Origin: Kryptolebias marmoratus
Taxonomy: Eukaryota > Chordata > Actinopteri > Cyprinodontiformes > Rivulidae
Assembly (NCBI RefSeq): GCF_001649575.2
Contig: NC_051430.1
Coordinates: 34,646,098 to 34,710,097, forward strand
DNA length: 64,000 nt
Direction of reading: 5' to 3'
Program-made: the position numbers and the translations under genes
Notes under the pieces: generated by a model
What the model was told of the DNA's origin: nothing
What the model saw: the letters and a program-made list of their open reading frames with translations, nothing else
The model's database searches: none
Shown: piece after piece, positions 51,601-63,492 of the stretch
Position numbering within the stretch: the first letter of the stretch is position 1
How the letters are laid out: every line of letters begins with the position of its first letter

Positions 51601-53672
51601 AGGATCAAACAGGCGGGACTGTATTCGTCGCCATTCTTGGACGTGGCTTTCTCACCGGGTCCCCCTCAGTTGATCGAGTCTCTTCGCCACTATGACTGCA
51701 AAGTATGTGGCGAAGCCGTGTGACAGTGAACACACGTCTGACTGATTGATTTCTCGTGTGTTTGCCAGCCCCCCTTCTCTTTCACCTCCGGGCCAGTCGT
51801 GTTGACCGAGCGGAGACACGTTAGTTTGACCAGACGCTGGAACGACATTATGTAACGTCGTGCTTTTTTCTTGTTCCACGCTCGGCAGACCCGAGGAAAG
51901 TCTAAAATGGAAGCTTTAATGTTTCGCATGTGGGGAAGGTGTTCTCTATAGCAGGAAACGAAGAAAGTTGATTCTCTTTGATAAGTCAAAGTACAACAGC
52001 AGCACCTCTGTATGTGACCTGATTTCAACCAGGTGTGGGTAAACATTTGTGCTCCACAAAAACATAGAAAGCCTCAAAACAGGCCACACACAGAAACAAC
52101 AGGAAATCTTGTTATTTATTTGTATTCAGATAGAAACAGGTCATTTGAACTCGGGTAACTTCACTACAGCTGCTCTGTTGGATCTGACTGGTTTATTTTC
52201 ACCCACCTTTCAGCAGCAATAATCGAACTGTGTGTCTTTTCGTTTGTCTCTCTGTTAGCAAAACATCTCATGAACCACCGGACAGACTTTTAAATTAATC
52301 TGATATTAATTACTGGAGGTGCCTCTCAAGCGATGTCAACCCAGTTCAAGATGGCGCACCATGGCTTGGCCTACCAGTTTTAGGACAGCAAAATCCACTT
52401 TGGAAGTAGAATCTGAGTAGGTCTACATCCAAAGTGGGTTTTGTTGCCCAAAATCAACTCCAAATTTCTAAATGTCACAGCAGCTGTCCTCAAACTTTTT
52501 CACATCACAGACAAGTTTTATACTTGTAGGTTTGCTAAGGTTAGCTTGTAGATTTTGTAATGCATGAAAAATAACTACAACTGAGTTTAACGCAAGAAAG
52601 AAGCACAAGCAAAAGTGGCCTTTTAAAAAAACACCTTGCAAAACAATGTATTAAAAATCCAAATGTTTGTTTTTTAAAAAAGCTTTTAATGTTTCTCTTG
52701 GTCCCAGTGTCAAATAATCTATAAACTGGTCCTGGTTCTTGGCCCAGTGGTTGAGGACTCCTGTACCCTAGTGTTTCATGTGAATGCTAATATATAAATC
52801 TTAACACCACCTTCAATTTTGCATAACAAAACTGACTGCAAGCAGCCCTGGAAGTGCTACAGCTAGCTGCTGCTGCCACTTTTTGCACTTGCAAATAACC
52901 AAATAATTCCATGTAATTAACTGCAATGCACAAATGTCAGCAGTATAAAGGTCTATGCACGAACCACTATGACGTCTTTGGTACTTGAGATGTTTTAAAA
53001 TGGCAGCAATCCACTGTGGCCTTGATATTTACAACAGGTAAGATATTATTTTTTCATAACCTTCCCACAAAATTAAAAATGTCTAAAATATTCCCTTAAA
53101 TGAAACTTTTGATGACCTACAGGAACAACCCCATTCTGTCTTTTTGTGATTTCTGGACACAGACGGAGAGAGTTCTGCCTCCGGGGTCAGTGTTTGGTTA
53201 CATTGCTGGACGTTCCTGGCATCCTGATGTAATCCAACCTGTTCTGGTACGAATGTAACTGTTGCCAAATGCTCAACTTCAGTTCCCTCATCAGCATACC
53301 GCAGTGGGGCTGCGATGGAAAAAAAAAAAAAAAAGAACGGGTACTGCAGCAACACTTGCTGCAGATCTCACAGGACGTACTCCGTGTTGCAAGATGCGGT
53401 TTATCCTCAGGTCAAACTGACCTGAAGTTACAAAAGCTTCTCTAGCTCTCTCTTTTAATGGCTTCAGGAGGTAAAAATAAAATCAGCTTTACACTGAAAG
53501 AAGGATGGAGCTGGGCCAGGCTTCTGGTAAGGCTGCGTTCCCACTGCAGGCAAAAGTGACTCAATTCAGATTCATATCTGACATCATATCTTTTGAGCAT
53601 GCAGGTCATTTCAGGTATTGGACGACCAAGCAAAAACAAAAAATCAGATTTGAGCATTTAGACCTGCAGTGT
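48608..53672. other. Intergenic, decayed repeats only
   Basis: Diverged units of the 19985-21253 repeat family occur at ~50703-50865 and ~52240-52365 (TCTGTTAGCAAAACATCTC, then CAGTTCAAGATGGC). A possible hAT relic lies at ~52486-52763, starting CCTCAAACTTTTTCACATCA and ending CCAGTGGTTGAGGACTCCTG. A 51-bp block with good splice signals (49255-49305) is noted separately. No protein gene recognised. Confidence 0.4.
52486..52763. mobile_element. Possible hAT-type relic
   Basis: The left end resembles CTCAAACTTTTTCA and the inverted right end reads CAGGAGTCCTCAACCACTGG, both common hAT MITE termini from memory. The limits are uncertain and no coding capacity remains. Confidence 0.35.
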
Positions 53673-53928
53673 AATCCGTGTACGGTTCGTTCTTTGGTGT
53701 TTTCGTTTCAAAATAAAATTGCAAAAACAAAACAAGCTTGTGTTGTTTTTGTTTTTTCGTTTTCAAAACAAAATTAGAAAAACGGCAATTGCAAAAATAA
53801 AAAAAGGGTACGTTTTGTGTTTTTATTTAACTGCAATGGTTAAACCAAAGACGAGCTTTTATTTTGTTGTTAATTCAACGGGACCTTATGGCAGAACCGG
53901 AAATAAAGACCTGAACTCCCGGCAGTCA

Positions 53929-53942
53929 CCAGCAGGTGGCGG
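53929..53942 (+). promoter_or_regulatory. CTCF-like motif, fold-back copy 2
   Basis: CCAGCAGGTGGCGG, 14 of 14 to the CTCF core; convergent with the motif at 54147-54160 (-). Confidence 0.45.
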
Positions 53943-54146
53943 TAATGTACGCCTTCAGTTTCTTGCCAACCGCCATTAAAATCCACAAGAAGAACTTTTT
54001 CAGTTAGCGCTTCAGAATCTACCAGTTTAAAAATGGATCCGTTTGTCTTATTTAGAGGGAATCGACGCATTTCACTGAGAGCTGATGATCTTACCGTCAA
54101 CAAGATTTCTTTCAGATTCCAAGGAAGTCATTAAATCAGGACATTA

Positions 54147-54160
54147 CCGCCACCTGCTGG
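54147..54160 (-). promoter_or_regulatory. CTCF-like motif, fold-back copy 2, other arm
   Basis: The reverse complement is CCAGCAGGTGGCGG, identical to the partner at 53929-53942. Confidence 0.45.
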
Positions 54161-54306
54161 TGACTGCCGGGAGTTCAGGTCTTCATTTTATTTTTGCAAT
54201 TGCCGTTTTTCTAATTTCATTTTAAAAACAAAAGAACACATGCATGTTTTGTTTTTGCAATTTTATTTTGAAACGAAAAAACCAAAGAACGAACCGTACA
54301 CGGATT

Positions 54307-57129
54307 TGGTGAATGTAACCTTCTAGTATGCATTTATTAACACGTTTTAAAAACAAGTTAAAAAGGAAAAAAAAACATGACAGCTGATTTTTTTTTTTTA
54401 CAGGTGCCAAGCATCACAGTTGTCCTCTGACACAGTTATGTAACATAAACCATTTATATCTTCGGCTGGACTTCCAAACTCTTTAATTCATTATGTTTAT
54501 CTCTGTCAGATTCAGCAAATTACCAGGAACAAGGTTTGCAGAGCAGACTAACAGGAAGCCTCAGCGTTCCTTTTGGCCTTTCAGGATAAAAAGAGAAATT
54601 ATCAAGCCACATAAATGGGTTCTCTTCCGTGTCTTTTGTGTAAACCTTAGATATATACCTGAAATAACTTGTCCGTTAATGGCGATGCCGATCATTCTCA
54701 TGAATTTCGTGTGCATGAATCAGAAGGTGGGACTTTCACGGTGTGTGCAGCTTCTTACTCAATGCCAAGTTGTTGCATAAGAGGACTGGCTGTGCTGCTT
54801 GACGTTGCAAAAGTTAAAAGAAGAAATAAATTTAAAAATAACCTAACCAAAGGACAAACTTGATGCTATGATGTAAACTTTTATGTTGTGTCTTTAGACG
54901 TAAAAATGACCATTTATTGCTAGAGCAACGAACCTTTCCTGTTTCACTGCAACTAACAAAGGCGGGTAAAACCACCGGACCTCCCGGTAAAAATGCTGCC
55001 GCAAATCTGAAGTTTACCGGCATTACCAGCAAGTTTAAGCATTCCTTTGCTATAAATCACATTTACAGAGTAAATCATATCAAAGAGACCAGTATTTTAA
55101 TGAAAAACTGAAGCAATAAATCCTCTACAATGGAAACGTTTTTAAGAAAATGACTGCTTGCCATGTTTGTACGATAGAGAAAGCTAATTTTTCTAGCATT
55201 CTCGGCTTTCATGAGGATGTGAAACTGAGGATTTGTTCCTTTTTATCACTATTGTTATATCCTGAAACTTAATAATAACAAGAAGTTATATTGTTTCTTT
55301 GCTCTTTTCTAAAGGCAAAGGTAAAATTTCAGACCAAATCACACCGTATTGAGATGTCAGTCACAGTCATCAGGTAAACACATTAGTCAATGTGGGATTT
55401 TTTGTTTGGCTGCGTGTTTTTATGTTCTGATCAATTTTCGGAGAAATGTTTGTCCTTTTGTTGCATCAACTCGTAACAGGCAATTCGGCAAAGAAGCTAT
55501 TTTCTTGTCTTTACTTGCATCAAGAAAAATGTAAAAGAAAATTCAGTTTTAAAACTAGTAAATTTGATCTAGTTAGAGTTGAATATAGATCTAAAAATAT
55601 AGATCGAACATCATTTGCATTTATTTTTTTGTGCCTTTTTATTAATTTTTCTCCATTAAAACAGCTAAAAGGCCATCACCAAAAATCTGATCATACAGCT
55701 ACTAACATTTAACTTTGAAATAAGAAGAAAATACGGTATGAAAAGTCTCGGTGAGGTCTATTAAGAACTCTCTGGGCTCAGTCAATGATGGTTTAAAGCA
55801 CATCTCAGTTTTCTTAGACCTGCCTTCGGTTTGTGTTAAACCCGAGTCTGGATCGCTTCTCGTGGGACATAAAAACTCTCAATAAACTGCTGTCAAGACA
55901 TCAGATATCTGACTTGACTTAAAGTGCGTCTGCAACCGAAGTTTTGCACAGACGCCGATCGCTACAAGACGTAAATTGTGCCTTCCGGTTAAGTTTGAAC
56001 TCATCCTGCGGGTTCCCGAGAGCGCTTTCAAGTAGATCCAAATGCTCATAATTAATAATCCCGTCCCCGAAGCAGCTCACTTGTGTGCGCGGGGTAAATA
56101 TTTACTTGACAGGTGACGAGCTGAGAGCAGAAATAAAAAGAGACCACGTGACTCCGTGTTTTGTTTCACAATAGGACCTTGAATCCTTTTGTCACAGAGT
56201 GTACCAGAACACAGAGAACAATGGAGTTATAATGAGTGACTGAGTTATAAACAGTTGCTCTGATGATCCAAAAGTTTTAGATTTCAAAGTGAAACTTTTA
56301 ATTTCTTATGTTTAGTTGGTGCTTTAAATTTGTTACTGTGGCACACTGAGAAATTGAGTCTATAGCCTATAATTGAGTCTATAAATATGCTAAAAATAAA
56401 AAATGAAATGCTATCCAATGCTTTCCCAGACTCCACCCTCAGTCACCTTATCTCACACTCAGGTGTGTGGCGTAAAGCCAGGTAACACAGGATCAGGTTA
56501 AAACCATCCAAACAGCAGCCATGCAGCTGAACAAACATAACCGTAACGCTAAGTGACCAGTCCTCTGGAGTTCATTTAGTTCTCGTTGTGTTGCCAGAGG
56601 ACTTTATTTACGCTTGTTTTGTTTTAATAAAGCAGATTTATAGAGGCGGTCACTACGTGGATTTACAATATGAATTCCTGACCCTGTCTGAGTCTTTTGA
56701 ACCCACTTGTACAACGCTGACATATTTCCCTCTGGCTGTTTGTGTCTTGCCTTTTTTTTTTTTTTTTTTTAAATAACACAACTAAGCCCTTTAAAATGAC
56801 AAACCCAAGACGTGAAAAATATTCATTTTTACTTGATTTAACAATAGCTTTTTGAAGAAAAAAATGGGCGATTTGGGTCCTTGGTCCGCAGATATTCAGG
56901 GTGTTCGAAACTGAAGTAGGTCATGGAAGCTTGAGCTTGGAATCTATTTATGGTTGTTGCACAGTCACAGTTTTGGTTTCATGATTTGTGAACATAGAGT
57001 TCAATTTAAGACTGTGTTACAAACAAATCCTAAAATATCCCACACTCATTACACTTCTCATACAGTTTATATATCCAAACGCTGCCATTTTTGTCTTCTT
57101 CCACCCAGTGTGCCGAAGGACTGATCCCA
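54307..57129. other. Intergenic, no gene seen
   Basis: AT-rich sequence with poly-T runs and short frames. No repeat or exon could be supported. Confidence 0.4.
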
Positions 57130-57320
57130 CCCAGAGTGCACGGTGATGCACAACCAAACTCCCATTGACGTTCATTGTATCTCAGCTTGCCATATGGCCG
57201 ACAGACCCTGTGACGGACCTGTCCAGGGTGCACCCACTCCCTTGCACAACAACTGCTGGAGATCGGCACCCGGAAAGAAAAAAAAGAGGGTAAAGAAAAT
57301 GGATGGCTGGATATCCTCAA
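57130..57320. repeat. Decayed fish interspersed repeat
   Basis: GACCCTGTGACGGACCTG with CCAGGGTGCACCCACTCC and the end GAAAATGGATGGCTGGAT resemble a widespread teleost repeat (from memory: a 'caccctggacaggt...gggatggatgg' type). Limits approximate. Confidence 0.4.
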
Positions 57321-59387
57321 CATAAAACACAGTAGACATAAAAACAGACATTATGTGATAACCGGACACTTCTGGTTGTTGTGATCCTGGGGTTCTGGCT
57401 TAGTTTTTTGGAGTTACTGTGTGTATTCTTGGTTGTTCAGCCATATTCTTGTGAATAGTGTGTATTTTTGTGTCGTCGACCATAGTTCCCTCAGTTGTTT
57501 TTATCCTCAGTCCCACCTGCTCTTCATATTGTTTATTCTTCTCACCTGTTCCCACTCAGTAATCACCCATCCCTGGTTAAAAAGTCCTCCGTTTCATCAG
57601 ATCCATCTGTCTGCTCGTCCTCTGCTGGGTTTATTTCTTTGTTAAAGTTTAAACTTTGTATTTTTTTTGTCTTTCGTCTGAATGTTCTTGGTGTCCTCTC
57701 AACACACCAAACTTGACAACGGTTCAGGAATGTTCCTATTGTTTTGTGGAAAACAAAACCAGTTGTGTACAGAGCTTTTTGAACATTTAATTTTATTTTT
57801 ATTTTATTTTGACAGGACTGACGAGCGAACAGGTTGGCTGGGTCAAAATCAAAGTGAATTGTGGCCATCTTAAAAAAATTGCATTGTTATTTGCAAGCTA
57901 GCTGTAGCACTTCCAGTGGAGCCTTGGAGCATTTCCTGCTGGAATAATATGATGTTTAAACATAATATTTATTTGTTAACCTTTATTTAAGCATGCTTGA
58001 ACCCAGGACCTTCCTGCTGTGAAGCAACAATGCTAACCACTAAACCATCGTGCTGCCATTATACATAAAATATAATATATTTCTTCTGGAATAACTGTAA
58101 TACAAAAGTCATGCTTTATTATTACAATATTAATATTTGGTGCCAGATTACTGATTTATTATGCAGAGGACAACTTTATTTAGCTGTCTTCAGTTTATTT
58201 CGTCTCAAATTGTGATAATGTTTGCATCCCAAAGCAGCACACAACTGAAAATGAGCCAAATTTATAAATCAGTCTAGAAGTAGCTGATTGGTGTGTTTTT
58301 TATTTCTGAGAGAATCAAGAAATTTGTTTCATGTTGAGATTTGGGGCGAAATGGGTGGAATGAACTCGATCCAACAAGATAAATCCCTAATCTTATTGGT
58401 CACGCTCCAAAATTCATGTTCTTGCAGGTTAGGAGTACTGGTCCAAACTAGACAGAATCAAACATTTACGAAACAAAAATAAATAAATAAATAAAGTTAT
58501 GGCTTTGTTGGGGAATGAATAACTTCAGCGTAGCCGTTTTTTTTGCTGACTAACGCTGAGAACTGTTGTTTCCTGTTTGGAGCAGAGATGACATAGACCG
58601 AATTCCGACGGTGACCTTTGACTTGAACTTTGTGTTCAAAACAGGAATCATTTCCAGGACGGTGCTGAATCATTGTGTAGATATCCGACTGGAATGCCAA
58701 CCCTTTAGTCATGAAGTGTCTGACACTCGGAGTTCTTTATTGGTCTCACAGGAAATAACTATAAAGTTTATTGTTACTGAGAACAAACACTAAATAACAG
58801 CAGTTAACTTCTGTTAAAAGCTGTAAAGCCATAAAGTTGTATCAACAAGCCAACAGGTAAAAAAATGAAAGTATATTGAACTGCATATAAAGATTTTATG
58901 CATTTGTGTTTGTTTATTTATGTGTGACGTGGCAATCTGTGCAGATTCTTTAATGCAAGATTTAACCAAAGAACATTTGTGTCACTTTTTAAAAAATAAT
59001 ACTATAAAAGTTAACATAAAATGCAAAAAAAAAAAAAAGTCTTTAGAAAACTGATTGCTTGCTTTAATGTTTTCATTTCCTGATTTGTAGTTAATTTCAA
59101 AGATAATAACTTAATAAACATTATTTTCTGTTCACTAAAACATTTATTTTAGATTTTAAAACATGTAAATAAATAAATAAAATCAAAGTTTTAAACGAAC
59201 ATCTCCATTTTCAGAACAGAATAGTGGCGACCTGGGCTTTTTAAAAAAAATAAATTAAATTTCTCATTTATTGTAAACACTATTGTAGTATTTTTTTAAA
59301 CATCTTTCAGAGGGGAACTAGTTCAGTATTTTAGGTGAGAAAATAGACAAAAACAACCTTGTATTGTTGAGTAATTACCATGTAAAG
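57321..59387. other. Intergenic, no gene seen
   Basis: AT-rich. The minus-strand frame at 58497-58712 has no recognisable family and weak splice signals, so it is not called. Confidence 0.4.
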
Positions 59388-59867
59388 CAGGGGTGTCAAA
59401 CCCAGAGACACAAGGGGGCCAAAATTAAAAATTTGGTCCTAGCCAAGGGCCGATCACGATCAATATTTATTAAAAATTACATAAATTGGTTTTAGATGCA
59501 TTATGTCAAATCATCCATATAGGAATATCAATGACCTTTTCCCAGTTACAGATTATACAGAATTAAGAGCAAACAGACTTTAATGAACACAGACAAATAG
59601 ATCAAACTTCAAAAAGCTCATCATTAGCAGTCATTTCTTACGCCTCACTCAGCTTTTAAATGAAGTTTTTAACATTAAAACAGACAAAAACCTGATCATA
59701 CAGAAATTAAAACTATATATTGTTGGCTTCTAAGTCACTGTCAGAGAAAACTTCAGTTTTTAAAGCAAAATAAGAATCAGAGACTCGATCTGAACCAGAC
59801 TGGAGGGCCGGATGAAATGTTACAGAGGGCCGGATCTGGCCCGCGGGCCTTGACTTTGACACGTGTG
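59388..59867. mobile_element. hAT MITE, 480 bp, with perfect 8-bp target duplication
   Basis: The inverted ends are CAGGGGTGTCAAA and TTTGACACGTGTG. Direct repeats ATGTAAAG flank it exactly (59380-59387 and 59868-59875). The right end carries GGGCCGGATCTGGCCCGCGG, typical of a widespread vertebrate hAT family. No transposase. Confidence 0.9.
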
Positions 59868-59973
59868 ATGTAAAGTATCAATAGTCAAAATGTTCCCACT
59901 TTCAGAGAATAATACAGATATGAACTTTGTTTCTGCAGGTGACATCGTCAGAGGTGAAAGAAAACTAACTTAC

Positions 59974-60037
59974 CAGCGAGAAGGAAAAGGAAAGAGTCCT
60001 GAGGAAAAGTTCTGCGTGAGAACTCTGAGTCGTTGTC
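59974..60037 (-). other. Possible exon of an unknown minus-strand transcript (second)
   Basis: A 64-nt block with a strong minus-strand acceptor (CTGTTTTTTCAG) and a strong donor (GTAAGT). Spliced to 60247-60341 it keeps an open frame. No family recognised. Confidence 0.3.
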
Positions 60038-60246
60038 CTGAAAAAACAGTAAAACAAATCACCAAATGTAGTGTTTTTGTTTAGCTTGTCTGTGGTGTTA
60101 AACAAACCCACGACCTGCCGGACCTGGTCGACACCCTGTTGACCTAAATGATCCCGGGGGGGGTCCCAATCCAGAACCGGACAGTCGGACAGCGTGTCCT
60201 CTGCCGGAGTGGTTGAGCCGTTACACCTGGATGTGGTTTCTCTCAC

Positions 60247-60341
60247 CTCGTCGTCATCTTTGCCATAGTTGGCCCTTTGAGCGCGTCAAAGTGCCAGCTA
60301 GGATCTCCGACACTTGGGAACGTCAGGAGCTGCATATCCCT
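60247..60341 (-). other. Possible exon of an unknown minus-strand transcript (first)
   Basis: A 95-nt block between acceptor TTATTTTAG and donor GTGAGA. It contains ATG at 60335-60333 opening MQLLTFPSVGDPSW, and a later in-frame MAKMTTR. It could also be a 5' UTR exon. Identity unknown. Confidence 0.28.
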
Positions 60342-60445
60342 CTAAAATAAATAAATAAAAGGCAAACTTTCTCTCACCCACGCTCAATTTACCGCACGGA
60401 TCATTCAGTCGAGCACGCTCACAGGCAGATTAACGACAGATTAAC

Positions 60446-61238
60446 CAATCCCTCCAGGATTTTGCGGCTAAAATGCCTGATTTCGCGGGGCATTTTCCAA
60501 AAAGTTGCTTCTTTTTTTTTTTTTTTACTAAAATCAATAGAAAACTATAACTTTTAATATCTAAACCAAAAATCCTTCCTAGTTTTGTAAGATAATTCCC
60601 AACAAACATTGACATTCTCAAAAGGTGCTTTATTTGAGAACTTTGATAGCTTCTAAACTNNNNNNNNNNNNNNNNNNNNNNNNNNNNNNNNNNNNNNNNN
60701 NNNNNNNNNNNNNNNNNNNNNNNNNNNNNNNNNNNNNNNNNNNNNNNNNNNNNNNNNNNNNNNNNNNNNNNNNNNNNNNNNNNNNNNNNNNNNNNNNNNN
60801 NNNNNNNNNNNNNNNNNNNNNNNNNNNNNNNNNNNNNNNNNNNNNNNNNNNNNNNNNNNNNNNNNNNNNNNNNNNNNNNNNNNNNNNNNNNNNNNNNNNN
60901 NNNNNNNNNNNNNNNNNNNNNNNNNNNNNNNNNNNNNNNNCTTCGGTCGCTGCTCCTGCACGCTCCCGGCATTCTGATGTTAACAGGAAGTGATGTCACG
61001 TGTCTTCTTCCTGAGTTATTTGGTCTTATTTTGTTTTCCACACTACACAAACCCACAAAGAAGAGACTAGACCGCAGAAACGGTGGCGAATCACTTTAGA
61101 AACAATAAATATTGGGTTAAAGTTGCGGGAAAGTTGTGGTGTTTTGGGCAAAGTTGCAAAAAGTTGCGATTTCGTGGGGTTTGCTTGATTTTCCGTTAAT
61201 AGTTGCAATCGCAACATCGCAAAATCCTGGAGGGTCTG
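60446..61238 (+). repeat. ~0.7 kb element (copy G), interrupted by N gap
   Basis: It starts CAATCCCTCCAGG and ends CCTGGAGGGTCTG, flanked on both sides by GATTAAC (possible target duplication). A 281-N gap (60660-60940) fills its centre. Confidence 0.87.
60660..60940. other. Assembly gap (281 N)
   Basis: Undetermined bases inside copy G. Frames crossing it are not interpretable. Confidence 1.
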
Positions 61239-62335
61239 GATTAACGCCAACTGCTGTCACTAAGACGGGTCCTATTGCACGATCGCAATCAGAACGTCAG
61301 AAAGATGAAGTCGAGCAGTTTGAGACCATCCTGAATTCCTGAATTTCCTGCCATAACGGGGTACGTGTTTAACACAAGAACGTCAAAACTACCAGAAAGT
61401 ACATAACAGACAGCGGCCTTTTCCATGGCTGCAAAGGTTTAGCGGCTATCTTTGACAAACTTATGTGCTTAAAAATACCAGGAATTCATATATAACTATT
61501 TAAAGTCATGTGTCCTCTTCTAAAACAACAGGTTTAGGACAAGCCTGTCGTGGTTATCTCGAACCTTCGTGGATGGAGCAGGATTTAGGTTTAATCTTGC
61601 ACTCTGGAATGCGTATCATACAACGGACTAATTGATGGGAGTGCCGTATTAAATAACTACGAATTTAGGTAAAATACTGAAGAGATTTTGTCAGTTTTGA
61701 GCCGTTCTTCAGTGCAAAGACAAAGAACGTGCACTTCTTAATTTGCTGATACTCTTGGCGTTTGTAAATTCAGCAAAAAGCAAACTGAATGAAGCGCTGC
61801 GTGGGACACGTAAAGAATCTTTGGTTGCTCTAAGACATTTTCTCGTCGACCACCTATGGCTAATTCCATTGTCGCTCTGAGCTGAGCTGACGCGGTGGAG
61901 AATTTTTCCCACACAGATAGGGGGTTATTCACGGTGACCGTATTGCTGGAATTCACCCTCCACTGTACGGAACGGCACACCTAATCCTTGTAAAAGAAAG
62001 ATCTGGGGGGCTGGGAACGTTACCGTTTGCAGAGCGAGGGAGGTCAAGAGAAAGAAGGGCGGCCAATGAGGAAAAAAATAGTAAATTAGTCAACACTAAT
62101 GAAGGAAAAACATGTTTCTTTTAAAATTATTCGTTTTTGACCTAATTTTTTAAGTATTTGGAGGGTGGGGGTCCTTGTTTCTCCTTTTGAGTGGGACATT
62201 ACATGAAAGTGTTACATTCCAACAGTAGATGCCAGCAACAAAAAATCTATTTCTGGAAGCCTAAAAATGATTCATTTGCCAGGAGTTTGGTTTGGACCTT
62301 ACATTTTCAGACACTGAACATTTGTTTGACTTCAG
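61239..62335. other. Intergenic, no gene seen
   Basis: No exon or recognised repeat could be supported. Confidence 0.4.
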
Positions 62336-63492
62336 TATACACCATCCTACCAAAAGTATTCACTCATCTCCCTTCACACACATGAACTTAAGTGACCTCC
62401 CATTCTTAATCCACAGGTTGATGTTGGTCCACCCTTTGCAGCTACAGCAGCTTCAACTCTTCTGGGAAGGTTTTCCATAAGGTGTAGGAATGTTTATGGG
62501 AATTTTTGACCATTCTTCCAGAAGCTCCTGTGAGGTCAGACACTGACTTTGGACAGAAGGCCTGACTCTCAGTCTGCTCTAATTCAAGGTCAGGACTCTG
62601 TGCAGGTCAGTCAAGTTCTTCTACACCAAACTCGCTCATTCTTGTCTTTATGGACCTTGCTTTGTGCACTGGTGCTCAGTCATGTTGGAACAGGAAGGTG
62701 CCGTCCCCAAACTGCCCCCACAAAGTTGGGAGCATCAAGTTGTCCAAACTGACTTGTCATGCTGAAACATTAAAAGTTCCATTCACTTGAACCATATTCC
62801 TGAGTCCAACTCCTGAAAAACAACCCCACACCATAATCCTCCCTCCACCAAACTTTACATTTGGCACAATGCAGTCAGACAAGAACCGTTCTCCTGGCAG
62901 CAGCCAAACCCAGACTTGTTTATCAGATGGCCAGACGGAGGAGCATGAGAGAACTTGTCTCCACTGCTCTAGAGTCCAGCGGCGGCGTTCTTCACTCCAC
63001 AGCATCCGACTCTTTACACCTGGTGATGGAAGACTTGGATGCAGCTGCTCAGCCATAGAAACCCATTCCATGAAGCTCTCCATGCTGTTCTTGAGCTGAT
63101 CTGAAGACCACATGAAGTTTGGAGGTCTGTAGGTGTTGACTCTGCAGAACGTTGGTGACCTCTGTGCACCATGAGCCTCAGCATCCTCTGAGCCCACTCT
63201 GATTTTACATGGCCTATGAGTTCTTGGCCGAGTTGCTGTCATTTCCATCCACTTCCACTTTGTTATAATCCCACTAACAGCTGACTGTGGAATATTTAGC
63301 AGGAAGGAAATTTCATAACTGGACTTATTGCACAGGTGGCATCATATCATGGTACCACGCTGGAATTCACTGAGCTCCTGAGAACGACCCATTATTTCTT
63401 TGATTTTATACACCTGTGTCCATAGAAGGGATTGGAAGACCTGAATGCGACGATTTGGATGGGTGAGTGAATACTTTTGGCAATATAGTGCA
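62336..63492 (-). mobile_element. Tc1/mariner-like transposon, defective
   Basis: The terminal repeats share CCAAAAGTATTCACTCA (left, ~62350) and its inverse TGAGTGAATACTTTTGG (right, ~63464). The interior encodes, on the minus strand, a decayed Tc1-type transposase with the recognisable FGGGRIMVWGCFSG motif. The right end gives CACTATATTGCCAAAAG when inverted, the usual fish Tc1 terminus. Confidence 0.85.
62757..63248 (-). pseudogene. Tc1-like transposase remnant
   Basis: A 163-codon frame covers a frameshifted part of the transposase. The end, GGGRIMVWGCFSGVG followed by a short tail, matches the catalytic-core neighbourhood of Tc1 transposases. The N-terminal helix-turn-helix portion is out of frame upstream and a full-length enzyme is impossible. 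It is read opposite to the left-to-right orientation of the window. Confidence 0.75.

Larger units (their letters stand above)
53673..54306 (-). mobile_element. Fold-back element with long inverted ends (copy 2)
   Basis: The ends are AATCCGTGTACGGTTCG and CGAACCGTACACGGATT. It is the same element as 26644-27304 in opposite orientation. The internal frame 54103-53870 (minus) is nearly identical over most of its length to that of copy 1, with a small insertion. Exact CTCF-core matches lie at 53929-53942 (+) and 54147-54160 (-). Confidence 0.82.

Noticed and set aside
57030..57323. 97-codon minus frame
   Set aside because: It lies on a decayed fish repeat and has no conserved domain.
60430..61056. 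Long frames across the N gap
   Set aside because: Most of the codons are undetermined bases.
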